Source: a virus
Virus record (IMG/VR): IMGVR_UViG_3300042549_002376
Span: 1-32,519 of that record
DNA: 32,519 nucleotides
Reading direction: 5' to 3' (one strand)
A program made the position numbers and the translations under genes. Every line of letters begins with the position of its first letter. Positions within the stretch are counted from its first letter, which is position 1. The notes under the pieces were generated by a model. That model searched no databases, was not told where the DNA came from, and worked only from the letters and a program-made list of their open reading frames with translations. This document shows positions 1 to 6,395 of this stretch, piece after piece.

Positions 1-254
1 TTGCTACATACTTTGCCTTTAGAGGTATTGGCTTTCCACGTGGACATCGTATAATTACAGCTGAGGTTAAAAAGAAGGACATCATCATGGTTTGTGATGC
101 TGACCTTGAGCAAGAGGTTATTGCCACCAAGGTCAAGGTACTCGATATTGCCGAGGTAAACCGAAAGGAACTAGAGCAACCGCTCTACACCAGCCTTAAG
201 GTTGAGTGGAATAACAAGACAGCAGCACACAAAGCTGGAGTCTACGTAGGATAA
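1..254 (+). CDS. Unknown protein, N-terminus cut by window edge
   Basis: An open frame runs from base 3 without a start codon to TAA at 252-254, giving the last 83 residues of a protein. It begins ATYFAFRGIGF and ends KAGVYVG, with a mix of hydrophobic strands and charged residues (KKKD, EVNRKELEQ) that suggests a small beta-rich domain. I do not recognise a family. A strong hairpin follows the stop, so this may be the last gene of an upstream transcription unit. Coding on this strand agrees with the plus-strand genes that follow. Confidence 0.6.
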   Translation, partial: ATYFAFRGIGFPRGHRIITAEVKKKDIIMVCDADLEQEVIATKVKVLDIAEVNRKELEQPLYTSLKVEWNNKTAAHKAGVYVG

Positions 255-262
255 TGGATAGT

Positions 263-294
263 TCCTCCGAATCTTCCTACGGAAGATCGGAGGA
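263..294 (+). terminator. Strong hairpin, possible terminator or processing site
   Basis: TCCTCCGA (263-270) and TCTTCC (272-277) pair with GGAAGA (281-286) and TCGGAGGA (287-294), giving 14 pairs with one bulged A and a TAC loop. It lies 9 bases after the stop of the truncated gene and about 45 bases before the next start. No run of T follows, so a classic intrinsic terminator is not proven; an mRNA-stabilising or processing hairpin is an alternative. Confidence 0.45.
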
Positions 295-339
295 ATATTC
301 TAGTCACCAATACAAACAACAACATAGAAGGATAATAAA

Positions 340-513
340 ATGACAAAGAAGAAAGTAAAGATTGAGTCCTGTGAGAGCTGTGGTCGCCCGAAGGCCACTG
401 AAGAAATGAACGCTTTTAAAGCAGTACAAGAAGTCATGCAGTACATCAGAATTAATGACAACAGTCCATACATGGTAGAAGAGCTGCCATTGTACGAAGG
501 CAAGATAAGATGA
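340..513 (+). CDS. 57-residue CxxC microprotein, unknown
   Basis: ATG at 340 is preceded by GAAGGA about 8 bases upstream, a good ribosome binding site. The product starts MTKKKVKIESCESCGRP, a lysine-rich start followed by a CESC knuckle, then an amphipathic region (EEMNAFKAVQEVMQYIR). Only one CxxC pair is present, so any zinc site would be incomplete or formed by a dimer. The stop overlaps the next ATG by 4 bases (ATGA), so it is translationally coupled to the HNH gene. Function unknown. Confidence 0.6.
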   Translation: MTKKKVKIESCESCGRPKATEEMNAFKAVQEVMQYIRINDNSPYMVEELPLYEGKIR

Positions 514-983
514 GCATCATGGAGCATGTTTATAATAATATTAAACCTGAAGATGTTAAGAGCTTTAATAACTTTAAAAAGAAAGTTAATTTTGGCGGCG
601 AATCGGAATGCTGGACATGGAATGCAGCCATCAACAAGTTGCATAATCGTCCAATGTTTTGGTTTAATAATACTTGGGGACCAGCAGCTAGAGCATCCTT
701 ATATTTTAAACAAGGATACTTAACTAAAGGATTGCATGTATGTCATGACCCTGTTATTTGTAATAATACTCTTTGTTTAAATCCTTTTCATTTGCGCGAA
801 GACACACCATCAGCCAATACCAGAGACCTGCTTGTTACAGGCAATCATAATAATAAAAGAAAAACACATTGCAAAAGAAACCATGAGTTTTCTGAAGATA
901 ACATTTACTATAGTCAAGGAAGACGCCACTGCAGAACATGCAGAGCTGAGTATCACAAGAAGAAGGAGACAACAAATGAATGA
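510..983 (+). CDS. HNH endonuclease-like protein
   Basis: The 157-residue product has the layout of phage HNH homing-type endonucleases. The zinc-loop core at about residues 74-95 has the pattern GLxVCHD...C....CxNPxHL (H76, C78, H79, C84, C89, N91, H94). A second cysteine/histidine cluster, C121, H125, C141 and C144, resembles the C-terminal zinc knuckle often found on these proteins. The ECWTWNAA segment near residue 34 also fits the family. Such enzymes nick or cut DNA and may be mobile. The gene is coupled to both neighbours: ATGA at its start, and the next small frame starts inside its 3' end. Cleavage activity and target are inferred from family only. Confidence 0.75.
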   Translation: MSIMEHVYNNIKPEDVKSFNNFKKKVNFGGESECWTWNAAINKLHNRPMFWFNNTWGPAARASLYFKQGYLTKGLHVCHDPVICNNTLCLNPFHLREDTPSANTRDLLVTGNHNNKRKTHCKRNHEFSEDNIYYSQGRRHCRTCRAEYHKKKETTNE

Positions 984-1089
984 GGCAGTCACATACGGTG
1001 GTGTAATCTATATGATTATAGGCTGGACTATTGGTAGAATTATTGGTATAATTCTTATTGACAGATTGGATAAGAAGAATGATAAGTGA
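976..1089 (+). CDS. 37-residue single-pass membrane microprotein
   Basis: ATG at 976 sits just before the HNH stop. The product MNEAVTYGGVIYMIIGWTI... contains one hydrophobic helix of about 22 residues (GVIYMIIGWTIGRIIGIILI) and a charged tail, DRLDKKNDK. Positive charge at the C-terminus predicts an outward N-terminus. An AGAAGGAGA-type ribosome binding site lies at 961-969. An in-frame upstream ATG at 832 would extend it inside the HNH gene and is less likely. The stop overlaps the next start. Function unknown; small phage membrane proteins often act on the host envelope. Confidence 0.55.
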   Translation: MNEAVTYGGVIYMIIGWTIGRIIGIILIDRLDKKNDK

Positions 1090-1174
1090 AATTATATTTA
1101 TGAGTGTTATGTTTGCGTCAATTGCAATTAGTATTAAAGGATGCTGCGGCATTTTGAGAAAGCTTGTTAAGTAA
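1079..1174 (+). CDS. 31-residue membrane microprotein
   Basis: ATG at 1079 overlaps the end of the previous frame. The product MISEIIFMSVMFASIAISI... is one hydrophobic helix followed by a cysteine pair and a basic tail (KGCCGILRKLVK). Its stop TAA shares a base with the next ATG (TAATG), the same junction type used elsewhere in this genome. The cysteine pair beside the membrane could carry a lipid or a disulfide, but this is speculation. No family recognised. Confidence 0.45.
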   Translation: MISEIIFMSVMFASIAISIKGCCGILRKLVK

Positions 1175-1824
1175 TGAGCAACTATTTAAATATAAATATA
1201 CCTACGTTCTTTTGTTATTTAGATACAGCTTTTTTGTATGACGGCGACCCACATCCTGACAATGAAAAGATTGTGGTGGAAGTATTCCAATACACATCCA
1301 TACCACAACGCTGTGGTTTGTTCAGTGTCATGACTGAGTACGGAAGCCAGCATGCTAGAGTTCCAATTCACTACCTGTGGTCAGATGACCAAGAGCAGTG
1401 GACAAACTATCCACTAGATTGGATTCAGCTCTGGGATTCAATCAGTTACTATGCTTCAGCTAGTATCTATGACTATTTAAAGAATAGAGCAGCTTACATC
1501 TTGTTAAAGGATGGCACTAAGCACAAGGGTAAGTACATGTTTACTATTGACTGGTGCCTTGGCCCACAATACCAATCAGGCTATGGTGAGATGGCAGCAG
1601 GACACAAGTGTGGTCATGTGTTCAAGGGTGAAGGTGGCCAATACTTTATACAACCTAACAACAGAATCCTTTGGTTGGATGGTGGCTCATTCATTACTAG
1701 GAAGCTAGACAAACCTGACTGGAAGATATTTAGCCAAGAGTTCTCATGTGAGCATACGGGTTCACGTTGGGTATCAACAAGTGATGAAGAGATGTTCTTC
1801 TATGAGTTTAAGGAGCAGCAGTGA
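1174..1824 (+). CDS. 216-residue unknown protein, early region
   Basis: The start is ATG in a TAATG overlap with the preceding microprotein. The protein is rich in aromatic residues (many W and Y), has no signal peptide or membrane helix, and contains H/C-rich segments (GHKCGHVF, FSCEHTGSRW) that could bind metal. I do not recognise the family. It is coupled to the downstream glycosyltransferase by a GTGA overlap, so the two are probably co-translated and may act together. Confidence 0.6.
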   Translation: MSNYLNINIPTFFCYLDTAFLYDGDPHPDNEKIVVEVFQYTSIPQRCGLFSVMTEYGSQHARVPIHYLWSDDQEQWTNYPLDWIQLWDSISYYASASIYDYLKNRAAYILLKDGTKHKGKYMFTIDWCLGPQYQSGYGEMAAGHKCGHVFKGEGGQYFIQPNNRILWLDGGSFITRKLDKPDWKIFSQEFSCEHTGSRWVSTSDEEMFFYEFKEQQ

Positions 1825-3593
1825 AAGTTGCAGTAGTTAGTATTATGAAAAATGAGGAACAGTTCATTGAAAGATGGGCTGAGTCCTGTGCTGATGCCGA
1901 CTACCGTATTCTATTGGATACAGGTTCGTCTGATAACTCAGTTGCTTTAGCTAAAGAGTGTGGAGTTATAGTGCATGAAAAGGTCATTGACCCTTGGCAC
2001 TTTGCTCGTGCGCGCAATCATCTACTTGACTTGATTCCTGAGGATGTGGATTGGATTATAAATCTTGATGTTGACGAGGTGCTGGGCCGTGGTTGGTACG
2101 ATGCGTTGAAGGGCGTGCCAACCGACGGTTCAATCAACAGACCAAGATACGGCTACACTTGGAATTGGAAACGCTTTGAGCCAGATGCCCAAGGTAAAGT
2201 AGATGTGTGGAAGACTATTGAATTAGGTGAGCCTGGTGTGTTCTATCATGGTGACAAGATAACTGGACGCTTTAGTCATCGTTGGGTTAACGCGGTGCAT
2301 GAAGTTAACATTACACAGCCTGGATTTGAAGAATGTCAGATGTTTGTTGATGGCATCAAGATATACCATTTCGCTGACAACACCAAGTCACGTGGTTCTT
2401 ATCTCCCTTTGTTGTTGCTTGATGTTGAAGAAAATCCTAATAATGATAGAAATGTTTATTATTGTGCGAGAGAGCTTTTCTTTTACGGGCGATTTGAAGA
2501 ATCAATAGCGTTGTTCAAACGTCATTTAATTATGCCGGAATCTGTTTGGGGACCAGAGCGTGCATGGTCGATGCGTTACTTGGCTAAAATGATTCCAAAC
2601 GAAGCAGAGCATTGGCATATGCGTGCTTGTGCAGAGTATAAAGAAGGTGCCGAAACATGGACTGACTTAGCTAAGTTTTATCACAGTAAAGAAGATTGGT
2701 TTAATATGTATCATGCGGCCAAGCGTGCACTAGGATGCCAACTGTATCAGGGATTATATTTAACTGAACCTGATGCTTATGGTTGGTGGCCAAATGACTT
2801 GGCTGCTCTATCTGCATACAAGCTAGGCTATTTTAAAGAAGCCTTACATCATGGTCAAGTTGCAGTAGATTTAAACCCTGAGGATGAAAGATTAAAGGCT
2901 AATTTAATTTGGTACAAGAAGGCTCTCACAGGCGTCACTGTAGTTATACCTACCAAGAGCAACATAAACGGTCTAACTACGCTTACAAGCGCTCTCATGA
3001 GCTCTGAGGGGGTTTCTAGAGTGGTTGTCGTTGGTGATGGCTATGAAACCGAGGACATGTTGAATGCCCTGCCTAATAATATTATTAAAACTTATGTGCC
3101 AAGAGGTTCTGGCATACACAAGATGTGGAACGTGGGGATGGCTTTGGCCAACGAAGGAGACCACGTTCTCTTTTTAAATGATGATGTGATAATTGGCACA
3201 TCTACAGTCATGGGAATGATTGATGCATTAGCTGAAGACTCACGCATTGGCTTGGTTTGTCCCAAGTATGCTGGTGAAAGCTTTGTAGACATTGTTACCC
3301 ATACCACTTGTCGTGGTAGATACGATGGCACTGGTGGCATGGCCGGCTTTGCAATGATGCTAGCTAATGACTTGGCTAAGAGCTGGCGTTTTGATGAGCG
3401 CATGGCATGGTGGTACGGCGATGATGACCTAGTTAATTGGGTCAGCAAGAAAGCTAATCGTCTGTGCGTTATTACAGCTAAGGCTAGATGCAGTCACGGT
3501 CACAGTGTTACCATCACCAGTAACCCACCAGATAACTTTAATAGATTAGTAGAAATAGATAGACAAATCTTTGAACAGAAATGGGGTGCATGA
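1821..3593 (+). CDS. Double glycosyltransferase with central helical repeats
   Basis: GTG at 1821 overlaps the previous TGA and has AAGGAG 7 bases upstream. The 590-residue protein has a GT-A family 2-like domain at the N-terminus, with a nucleotide-binding strand and LDTGSSDNS near residues 32-40 and a DVDE metal motif at 83-86. A TPR-like helical middle follows (about 205-365). A second GT2-like domain starts at GVTVVIPTKS (371-380), with NDD at 453-455 and GDDD at 533-536. Fusions of this type add sugars to protein or surface glycans. Donor and acceptor cannot be read from sequence. It is coupled to a methyltransferase downstream, suggesting a glycan or protein modification pair. Confidence 0.82.
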   Translation: MKVAVVSIMKNEEQFIERWAESCADADYRILLDTGSSDNSVALAKECGVIVHEKVIDPWHFARARNHLLDLIPEDVDWIINLDVDEVLGRGWYDALKGVPTDGSINRPRYGYTWNWKRFEPDAQGKVDVWKTIELGEPGVFYHGDKITGRFSHRWVNAVHEVNITQPGFEECQMFVDGIKIYHFADNTKSRGSYLPLLLLDVEENPNNDRNVYYCARELFFYGRFEESIALFKRHLIMPESVWGPERAWSMRYLAKMIPNEAEHWHMRACAEYKEGAETWTDLAKFYHSKEDWFNMYHAAKRALGCQLYQGLYLTEPDAYGWWPNDLAALSAYKLGYFKEALHHGQVAVDLNPEDERLKANLIWYKKALTGVTVVIPTKSNINGLTTLTSALMSSEGVSRVVVVGDGYETEDMLNALPNNIIKTYVPRGSGIHKMWNVGMALANEGDHVLFLNDDVIIGTSTVMGMIDALAEDSRIGLVCPKYAGESFVDIVTHTTCRGRYDGTGGMAGFAMMLANDLAKSWRFDERMAWWYGDDDLVNWVSKKANRLCVITAKARCSHGHSVTITSNPPDNFNRLVEIDRQIFEQKWGA

Positions 3594-4090
3594 TGCATCA
3601 AGCAGTAGACGAATGGGTATTTAAATCTTTCCATGATTGGAGAGATGGCAGAACTCATTTGAAAGTGTTAGAGATTGGTTCGCTCGATATCAATGGCAGT
3701 GTCCGTCATATCTTTAAACCTTTTGCTGAGAAGTACATTGGCATTGACATTCAAGAGGGACCAGGAGTAGATGTTGTTGCAAGTGCTACAGACTATCTGT
3801 CTCCAGAATACTTTGATGTTGTTGTTTGCGCCGAAGTGTTTGAACATACCCCTGAATGGAAAAAGATTATTAATAATTCTTATGTGAATTTGATGGATGG
3901 CGGCATCTTTATCGCTACTATGGCAGGAGAGGGTAGGTATCCTCACTCAGCTATTGATGAGAATCCTATACGAGAGTGGGAACACTACTCAAATATAGGC
4001 TGGTGGGAACTGCAACAAGCGTTAAAAGCCTTTAAAACAAAGGAAGTTAATGTTTTAAATACAGATACCCGTTGTTTAGCAGTGAAATAA
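3590..4090 (+). CDS. Class I SAM-dependent methyltransferase
   Basis: I choose ATG 3590 because it forms an ATGA overlap with the glycosyltransferase stop; ATG 3581 is also in frame. The 166-residue protein has the Rossmann methyltransferase order: motif I VLEIGSLDINGS near residues 26-37, an acidic strand end YIGIDI near 50, motif IV-like FDVVVCAEVFEHT near 76-88, and GGIFIATMAGEG after it. The EVFEH segment is typical of small-molecule or sugar methyltransferases of the type-11 group rather than DNA methyltransferases, because no DPPY or NPPF motif is present. Position next to the glycosyltransferase suggests methylation of a sugar or glycan; the substrate is inferred. Confidence 0.75.
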   Translation: MMHQAVDEWVFKSFHDWRDGRTHLKVLEIGSLDINGSVRHIFKPFAEKYIGIDIQEGPGVDVVASATDYLSPEYFDVVVCAEVFEHTPEWKKIINNSYVNLMDGGIFIATMAGEGRYPHSAIDENPIREWEHYSNIGWWELQQALKAFKTKEVNVLNTDTRCLAVK

Positions 4091-4115
4091 AAACGCCTAT
4101 ATAGAAAGAAGAAAT

Positions 4116-4283
4116 ATGTATTATAATAAATTAGAAGAAGTAGACAAAGAGCTGGAATCTATAGATGCTTGGCAGCAAGCAGAGCTAGATAAACTCTATG
4201 CCAAGACTAAAAAGAAAATAGACAAAGCCCTAGCCAAGCTAGGTAAGTACATACCTGAGGAGGTAAAGCGTGTCAGCAGATAA
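4116..4283 (+). CDS. 55-residue charged helical microprotein
   Basis: ATG at 4116 follows an AGAAAGAAG purine stretch. The product is almost entirely charged and helical (KLEEVDKELESIDAW, then KTKKKIDKALAKLGK) with heptad-like spacing, so a short coiled coil is likely. Its last 14 bases contain the GTG start and its upstream GAGGAGG site for the following gene. Function unknown; it could be a small antirepressor or a subunit partner of the next protein. Confidence 0.55.
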   Translation: MYYNKLEEVDKELESIDAWQQAELDKLYAKTKKKIDKALAKLGKYIPEEVKRVSR

Positions 4284-4554
4284 AGCAATTATGGTTCAAG
4301 TAGCAGGAAAGATTGCAGGTGAATTGGTTAGCTCAATGCAACTACGAACAACTGAAGACGTTATGGATTCATTTGATGAAGTCTTTGTTCGTGTGCTTAC
4401 CGCCATGGATACAACGATTAACGCCAAAGAAGCCAAAACAACAAAGGGCGGCAGACAAGTTCCTATTCTTTCTAACGATGAGATTCAATCAAGATTAAAT
4501 GAGAAGTTGCGCGCAGGTAGTGCCGTAACAACTAGTTCGATTAAATCTTTCTAA
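4270..4554 (+). CDS. 94-residue unknown, GTG start
   Basis: The GTG at 4270 lies 6 bases after a strong GAGGAGG ribosome binding site inside the previous gene. The product is soluble and helical (KAIMVQVAGKIAGELVSS, then DVMDSFDEVFVRVLTAM), with a lysine/threonine linker and a C-terminal region NDEIQSRLNEKLRAG. The pattern resembles small phage proteins that bind single-stranded DNA or act as regulators, but I cannot assign a family. Stop and next ATG overlap as TAATG. Confidence 0.6.
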   Translation: MSADKAIMVQVAGKIAGELVSSMQLRTTEDVMDSFDEVFVRVLTAMDTTINAKEAKTTKGGRQVPILSNDEIQSRLNEKLRAGSAVTTSSIKSF

Positions 4555-4724
4555 TGTTAAAGAAGTTAATTAATATAACAGCCAGCCTGTCATTTACTTT
4601 GGCAGGTATGGTTGTTGTATTCATTACACTTAGTGGGGATACAAGAAGAATAGCTTTGATTTCTTCGGTGTCGGCATTACTAGTGCACTACACCTATGAA
4701 ATTTTAAGGAGAGACAATGACTAA
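4554..4724 (+). CDS. 56-residue two-helix membrane protein
   Basis: The ATG overlaps the previous stop as TAATG. The product has two hydrophobic segments, about residues 9-26 (TASLSFTLAGMVVVFITL) and 33-47 (IALISSVSALLVHYT), separated by SGDTRR, with a charged end LRRDND. This is the layout of a small hairpin membrane protein. It could be holin-like or host-envelope directed, and a VanY-type peptidase lies two genes downstream, but the true holin candidate is in the minus-strand late operon. Function not assigned. Confidence 0.5.
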   Translation: MLKKLINITASLSFTLAGMVVVFITLSGDTRRIALISSVSALLVHYTYEILRRDND

Positions 4725-4746
4725 GGGTTATCAACCACGGACATGA
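4717..4746 (+). other. Nine-codon leader-like mini reading frame
   Basis: ATG at 4717 is placed 3 bases after AAGGAGAG, the best ribosome binding site in this stretch, and encodes MTKGYQPRT before TGA at 4744-4746. That TGA overlaps ATG 4743 of the next gene as ATGA. The following gene has no good binding site of its own, so this mini-frame may load ribosomes for it by termination-reinitiation. A shifted real start is the alternative. Confidence 0.35.
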
Positions 4747-5171
4747 CGTGGACACAACAGCAGGACGTAGGATTAATTGGAAGCGTGACTTGGCTATTGG
4801 TCAAGAGCGGTGAAGACTTGTTTGAAGAGTTTATTAAATCATTAGATGATTGTAAGTTTGAAATCAAGCGCGACATGTATCGTAACGGGCGCATGGTTGT
4901 AGAGATGCAACAGAAACCTAAAGACAAAGATTGGAAGCCATCGGGTCTGGCTGTAACTAAAGCTAAGTACTGGGTGTACATGTTTAGTGCAGATGCTTTT
5001 TCTGTTATTGAAGTTGCAAGACTAAAGAAGTATTTAGAAATTAATAATAATATTCCAATGAAAACATTTGCACCATACAGTGCTAACCCAACTAAGGGTT
5101 ATTTGTTAATGGAAGAAGATGTGATTAAGTTAATGAGTTCAGAGCTTTACGACACTAAGGGGAAAAAATGA
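4743..5171 (+). CDS. 142-residue protein, possible PD-(D/E)XK-like fold
   Basis: ATG at 4743 is coupled to the nine-codon frame before it. The protein has a central segment RMVVEMQQKPKDKDW followed by KPSGLAVTKAKYWVY. It resembles phage proteins in which an acidic strand is followed by KPSGIxTTKAxYWV, a group that looks like restriction-endonuclease-fold (PD-(D/E)XK) resolvases. Upstream acidic residues (EDLFEEFIKSLDD) could supply the first active-site acid. The canonical E-x-K is stretched here (E-M-Q-Q-K), so activity is uncertain. The stop overlaps the peptidase start as ATGA. Confidence 0.5.
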   Translation: MTWTQQQDVGLIGSVTWLLVKSGEDLFEEFIKSLDDCKFEIKRDMYRNGRMVVEMQQKPKDKDWKPSGLAVTKAKYWVYMFSADAFSVIEVARLKKYLEINNNIPMKTFAPYSANPTKGYLLMEEDVIKLMSSELYDTKGKK

Positions 5172-5731
5172 GTAAGAAGTTAGCATGGGATTATATTGTT
5201 CCAGTAGTATTGCCAAAAGAATTAAAAGGATTAGAGCCTGGTAAGTTACCAGATAAGTTACTCAAGCCGGCAGCTGGTGGTGGCAAGCTGTTTCATTTAG
5301 CTGCTGATGCATGGAATGCAATGGTTGATGCAGCTAAGGCTGAAGGAGTAGTATTAAAACCGACTTCAGCAGGTGATACATACCGTAGTTATGAGAGCCA
5401 AAAGAAAGGCTTTCTTACGCGCTACCAACTTGAACCAATTCCTGGTCAAAGTACTAAGACTTTCGAAGGCAAGACTTGGTACTTGAAGAAAGGCATGGCG
5501 ATGCTTGCCACTCCTGGTAAGTCTCAGCATAACCTTGGCTTGGCCGTTGATGTTCACTCTGCCTCAGAACCAAAGCGTCTTAACTGGTTGATTGCTAACG
5601 TTAAGAAGTTTGGTTTCTCATGGGAAGTAGTTCCAAGTGAGCCATGGCATTTGCGCTATGTTACCGGTGACAGTGTTCCAGAAGCTGTTACGGCTTGGAA
5701 AGCTGCTCGTGATGTGGTTCATGAACAGTAA
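5168..5731 (+). CDS. VanY-like M15 peptidase (endolysin candidate)
   Basis: The 187-residue product carries the M15 D-alanyl-D-alanine carboxypeptidase/endopeptidase zinc motifs: DTYRSYESQ near 70-78, SQHNLGLAVDVH (H121 and D128) and EPWHLRY (H161). Zinc is bound by H121, D128 and H161. The family cuts peptide stems of peptidoglycan. There is no signal peptide, which fits a phage endolysin released by a holin. It is not next to the holin/lysozyme pair but in the plus-strand block, coupled as ATGA to the upstream gene and overlapping the downstream one by 11 bases. An alternative role is limited wall remodelling early in infection. Confidence 0.85.
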   Translation: MSKKLAWDYIVPVVLPKELKGLEPGKLPDKLLKPAAGGGKLFHLAADAWNAMVDAAKAEGVVLKPTSAGDTYRSYESQKKGFLTRYQLEPIPGQSTKTFEGKTWYLKKGMAMLATPGKSQHNLGLAVDVHSASEPKRLNWLIANVKKFGFSWEVVPSEPWHLRYVTGDSVPEAVTAWKAARDVVHEQ

Positions 5732-6108
5732 TAAGGATAGTTCTCTTTATTATCGTGAACTTCCGTTAGACACGGAAGAAATTGAACGCATGCCTGATTT
5801 AACTAAGCCAGAAAGTTTTATTCAAGCGTTAATGCAAACAGTACCAGGAGGTCATGAAGTAGTTTCTAATGAGGAACCCAATCCAATTAGAGAAGCATTG
5901 CTCGATTCAATGGAACTAATGACAGGCCAGGATAAGTTTATTATCGATGCAGTCTATTGGGAAATGATTACGTTTGAAGAACTTGGTAACAGGCTGCGGA
6001 GTATCTACCCCACATGCATGGAGATTAACTAGAGCAGCAGAGAAGAACCTAAAAGAATTATTAATGATGAACACCACGTTAAGGGATTTTATTTTAGATG
6101 AATTCTGA
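5721..6108 (+). CDS. Sigma-70 region-4-like HTH protein, split by +1 frameshift
   Basis: From ATG 5721 the frame reads 103 residues and stops at 6030-6032. Residues 56-92 (IREALLDSMELMTGQDKFII... TFEELGNRL) are the first half of a sigma-70 region-4 type HTH. After CTG 5994-5996, skipping C5997, the +1 frame continues GVSTPHAWRLTRAAEKNL and runs to TGA 6106-6108, restoring the recognition helix and trailing helix. The joined protein would be 128 residues and would overlap the next gene by 11 bases, like its neighbours. Either a programmed +1 shift at CTG-CGG, a real mutation or a sequence error explains this. Without the shift the protein lacks its recognition helix. ATG 5637 upstream is in frame but lies deep in the peptidase gene. 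Confidence 0.65.
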
Positions 6109-6376
6109 TGATTGGGCGCGCAAGATATTCTCTGAAGTAGAGTTAGAAGAACTATCTCTTACATCTGAAAAGATTGTTTACGATTCAGAGCATGGCTTAA
6201 TTGTTAATGTTGGTTTGTCTAATGACATGTGTGTTGAATTAGTTGAGTCTTGGGCGATGAGTCAAGGCGGTCATTTCCCATCACAAATGCATATGTTGGG
6301 ATTTATCGAAAGCTTTATAGATTATCTAAGAAATTATTTAGATGAAGAAGGTATTCCATTTGACGAAGGTGATTAA
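6098..6376 (+). CDS. 92-residue acidic unknown protein
   Basis: ATG at 6098 overlaps the end of the frameshifted sigma-like gene by 11 bases. The product is acidic, with an ordered helical look (DDWARKIFSEVELEEL, then GFIESFIDYLRNYLDEE) and a short beta stretch EHGLIVNVGLS. No motif or membrane helix is seen. Its 3' end contains the -35 box of the next gene's promoter. Small acidic phage proteins of this sort can be DNA mimics or inhibitors, but nothing here proves that. Confidence 0.6.
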   Translation: MNSDDWARKIFSEVELEELSLTSEKIVYDSEHGLIVNVGLSNDMCVELVESWAMSQGGHFPSQMHMLGFIESFIDYLRNYLDEEGIPFDEGD

Positions 6377-6388
6377 TAGTTGTATACT
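6360..6388 (+). promoter_or_regulatory. Near-consensus sigma-70 promoter, leaderless
   Basis: TTGACG (6360-6365) and TATACT (6383-6388) are separated by exactly 17 bases, the ideal spacing, each differing from consensus by one or two bases. Transcription should begin about 7 bases after the -10 box, at 6395-6396, which is the ATG of the HTH gene. No ribosome binding site precedes that ATG. The mRNA is therefore predicted to be leaderless, as in lysogenic repressor transcripts of some phages and many actinobacterial genes. Confidence 0.7.
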
Positions 6389-6395
6389 TTAATCC

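Noticed and set aside
832-975. A longer version of the membrane microprotein starting at 832
   Set aside because: The extra residues lie inside the HNH gene in another frame and have no ribosome site, while ATG 976 follows a purine-rich site and gives a clean single membrane helix.
5637-5720. A start at ATG 5637 for the sigma-like gene
   Set aside because: It would add 28 residues encoded inside the M15 motif region of the peptidase (EPWHLRY). The ATG at 5721 gives the usual short overlap.
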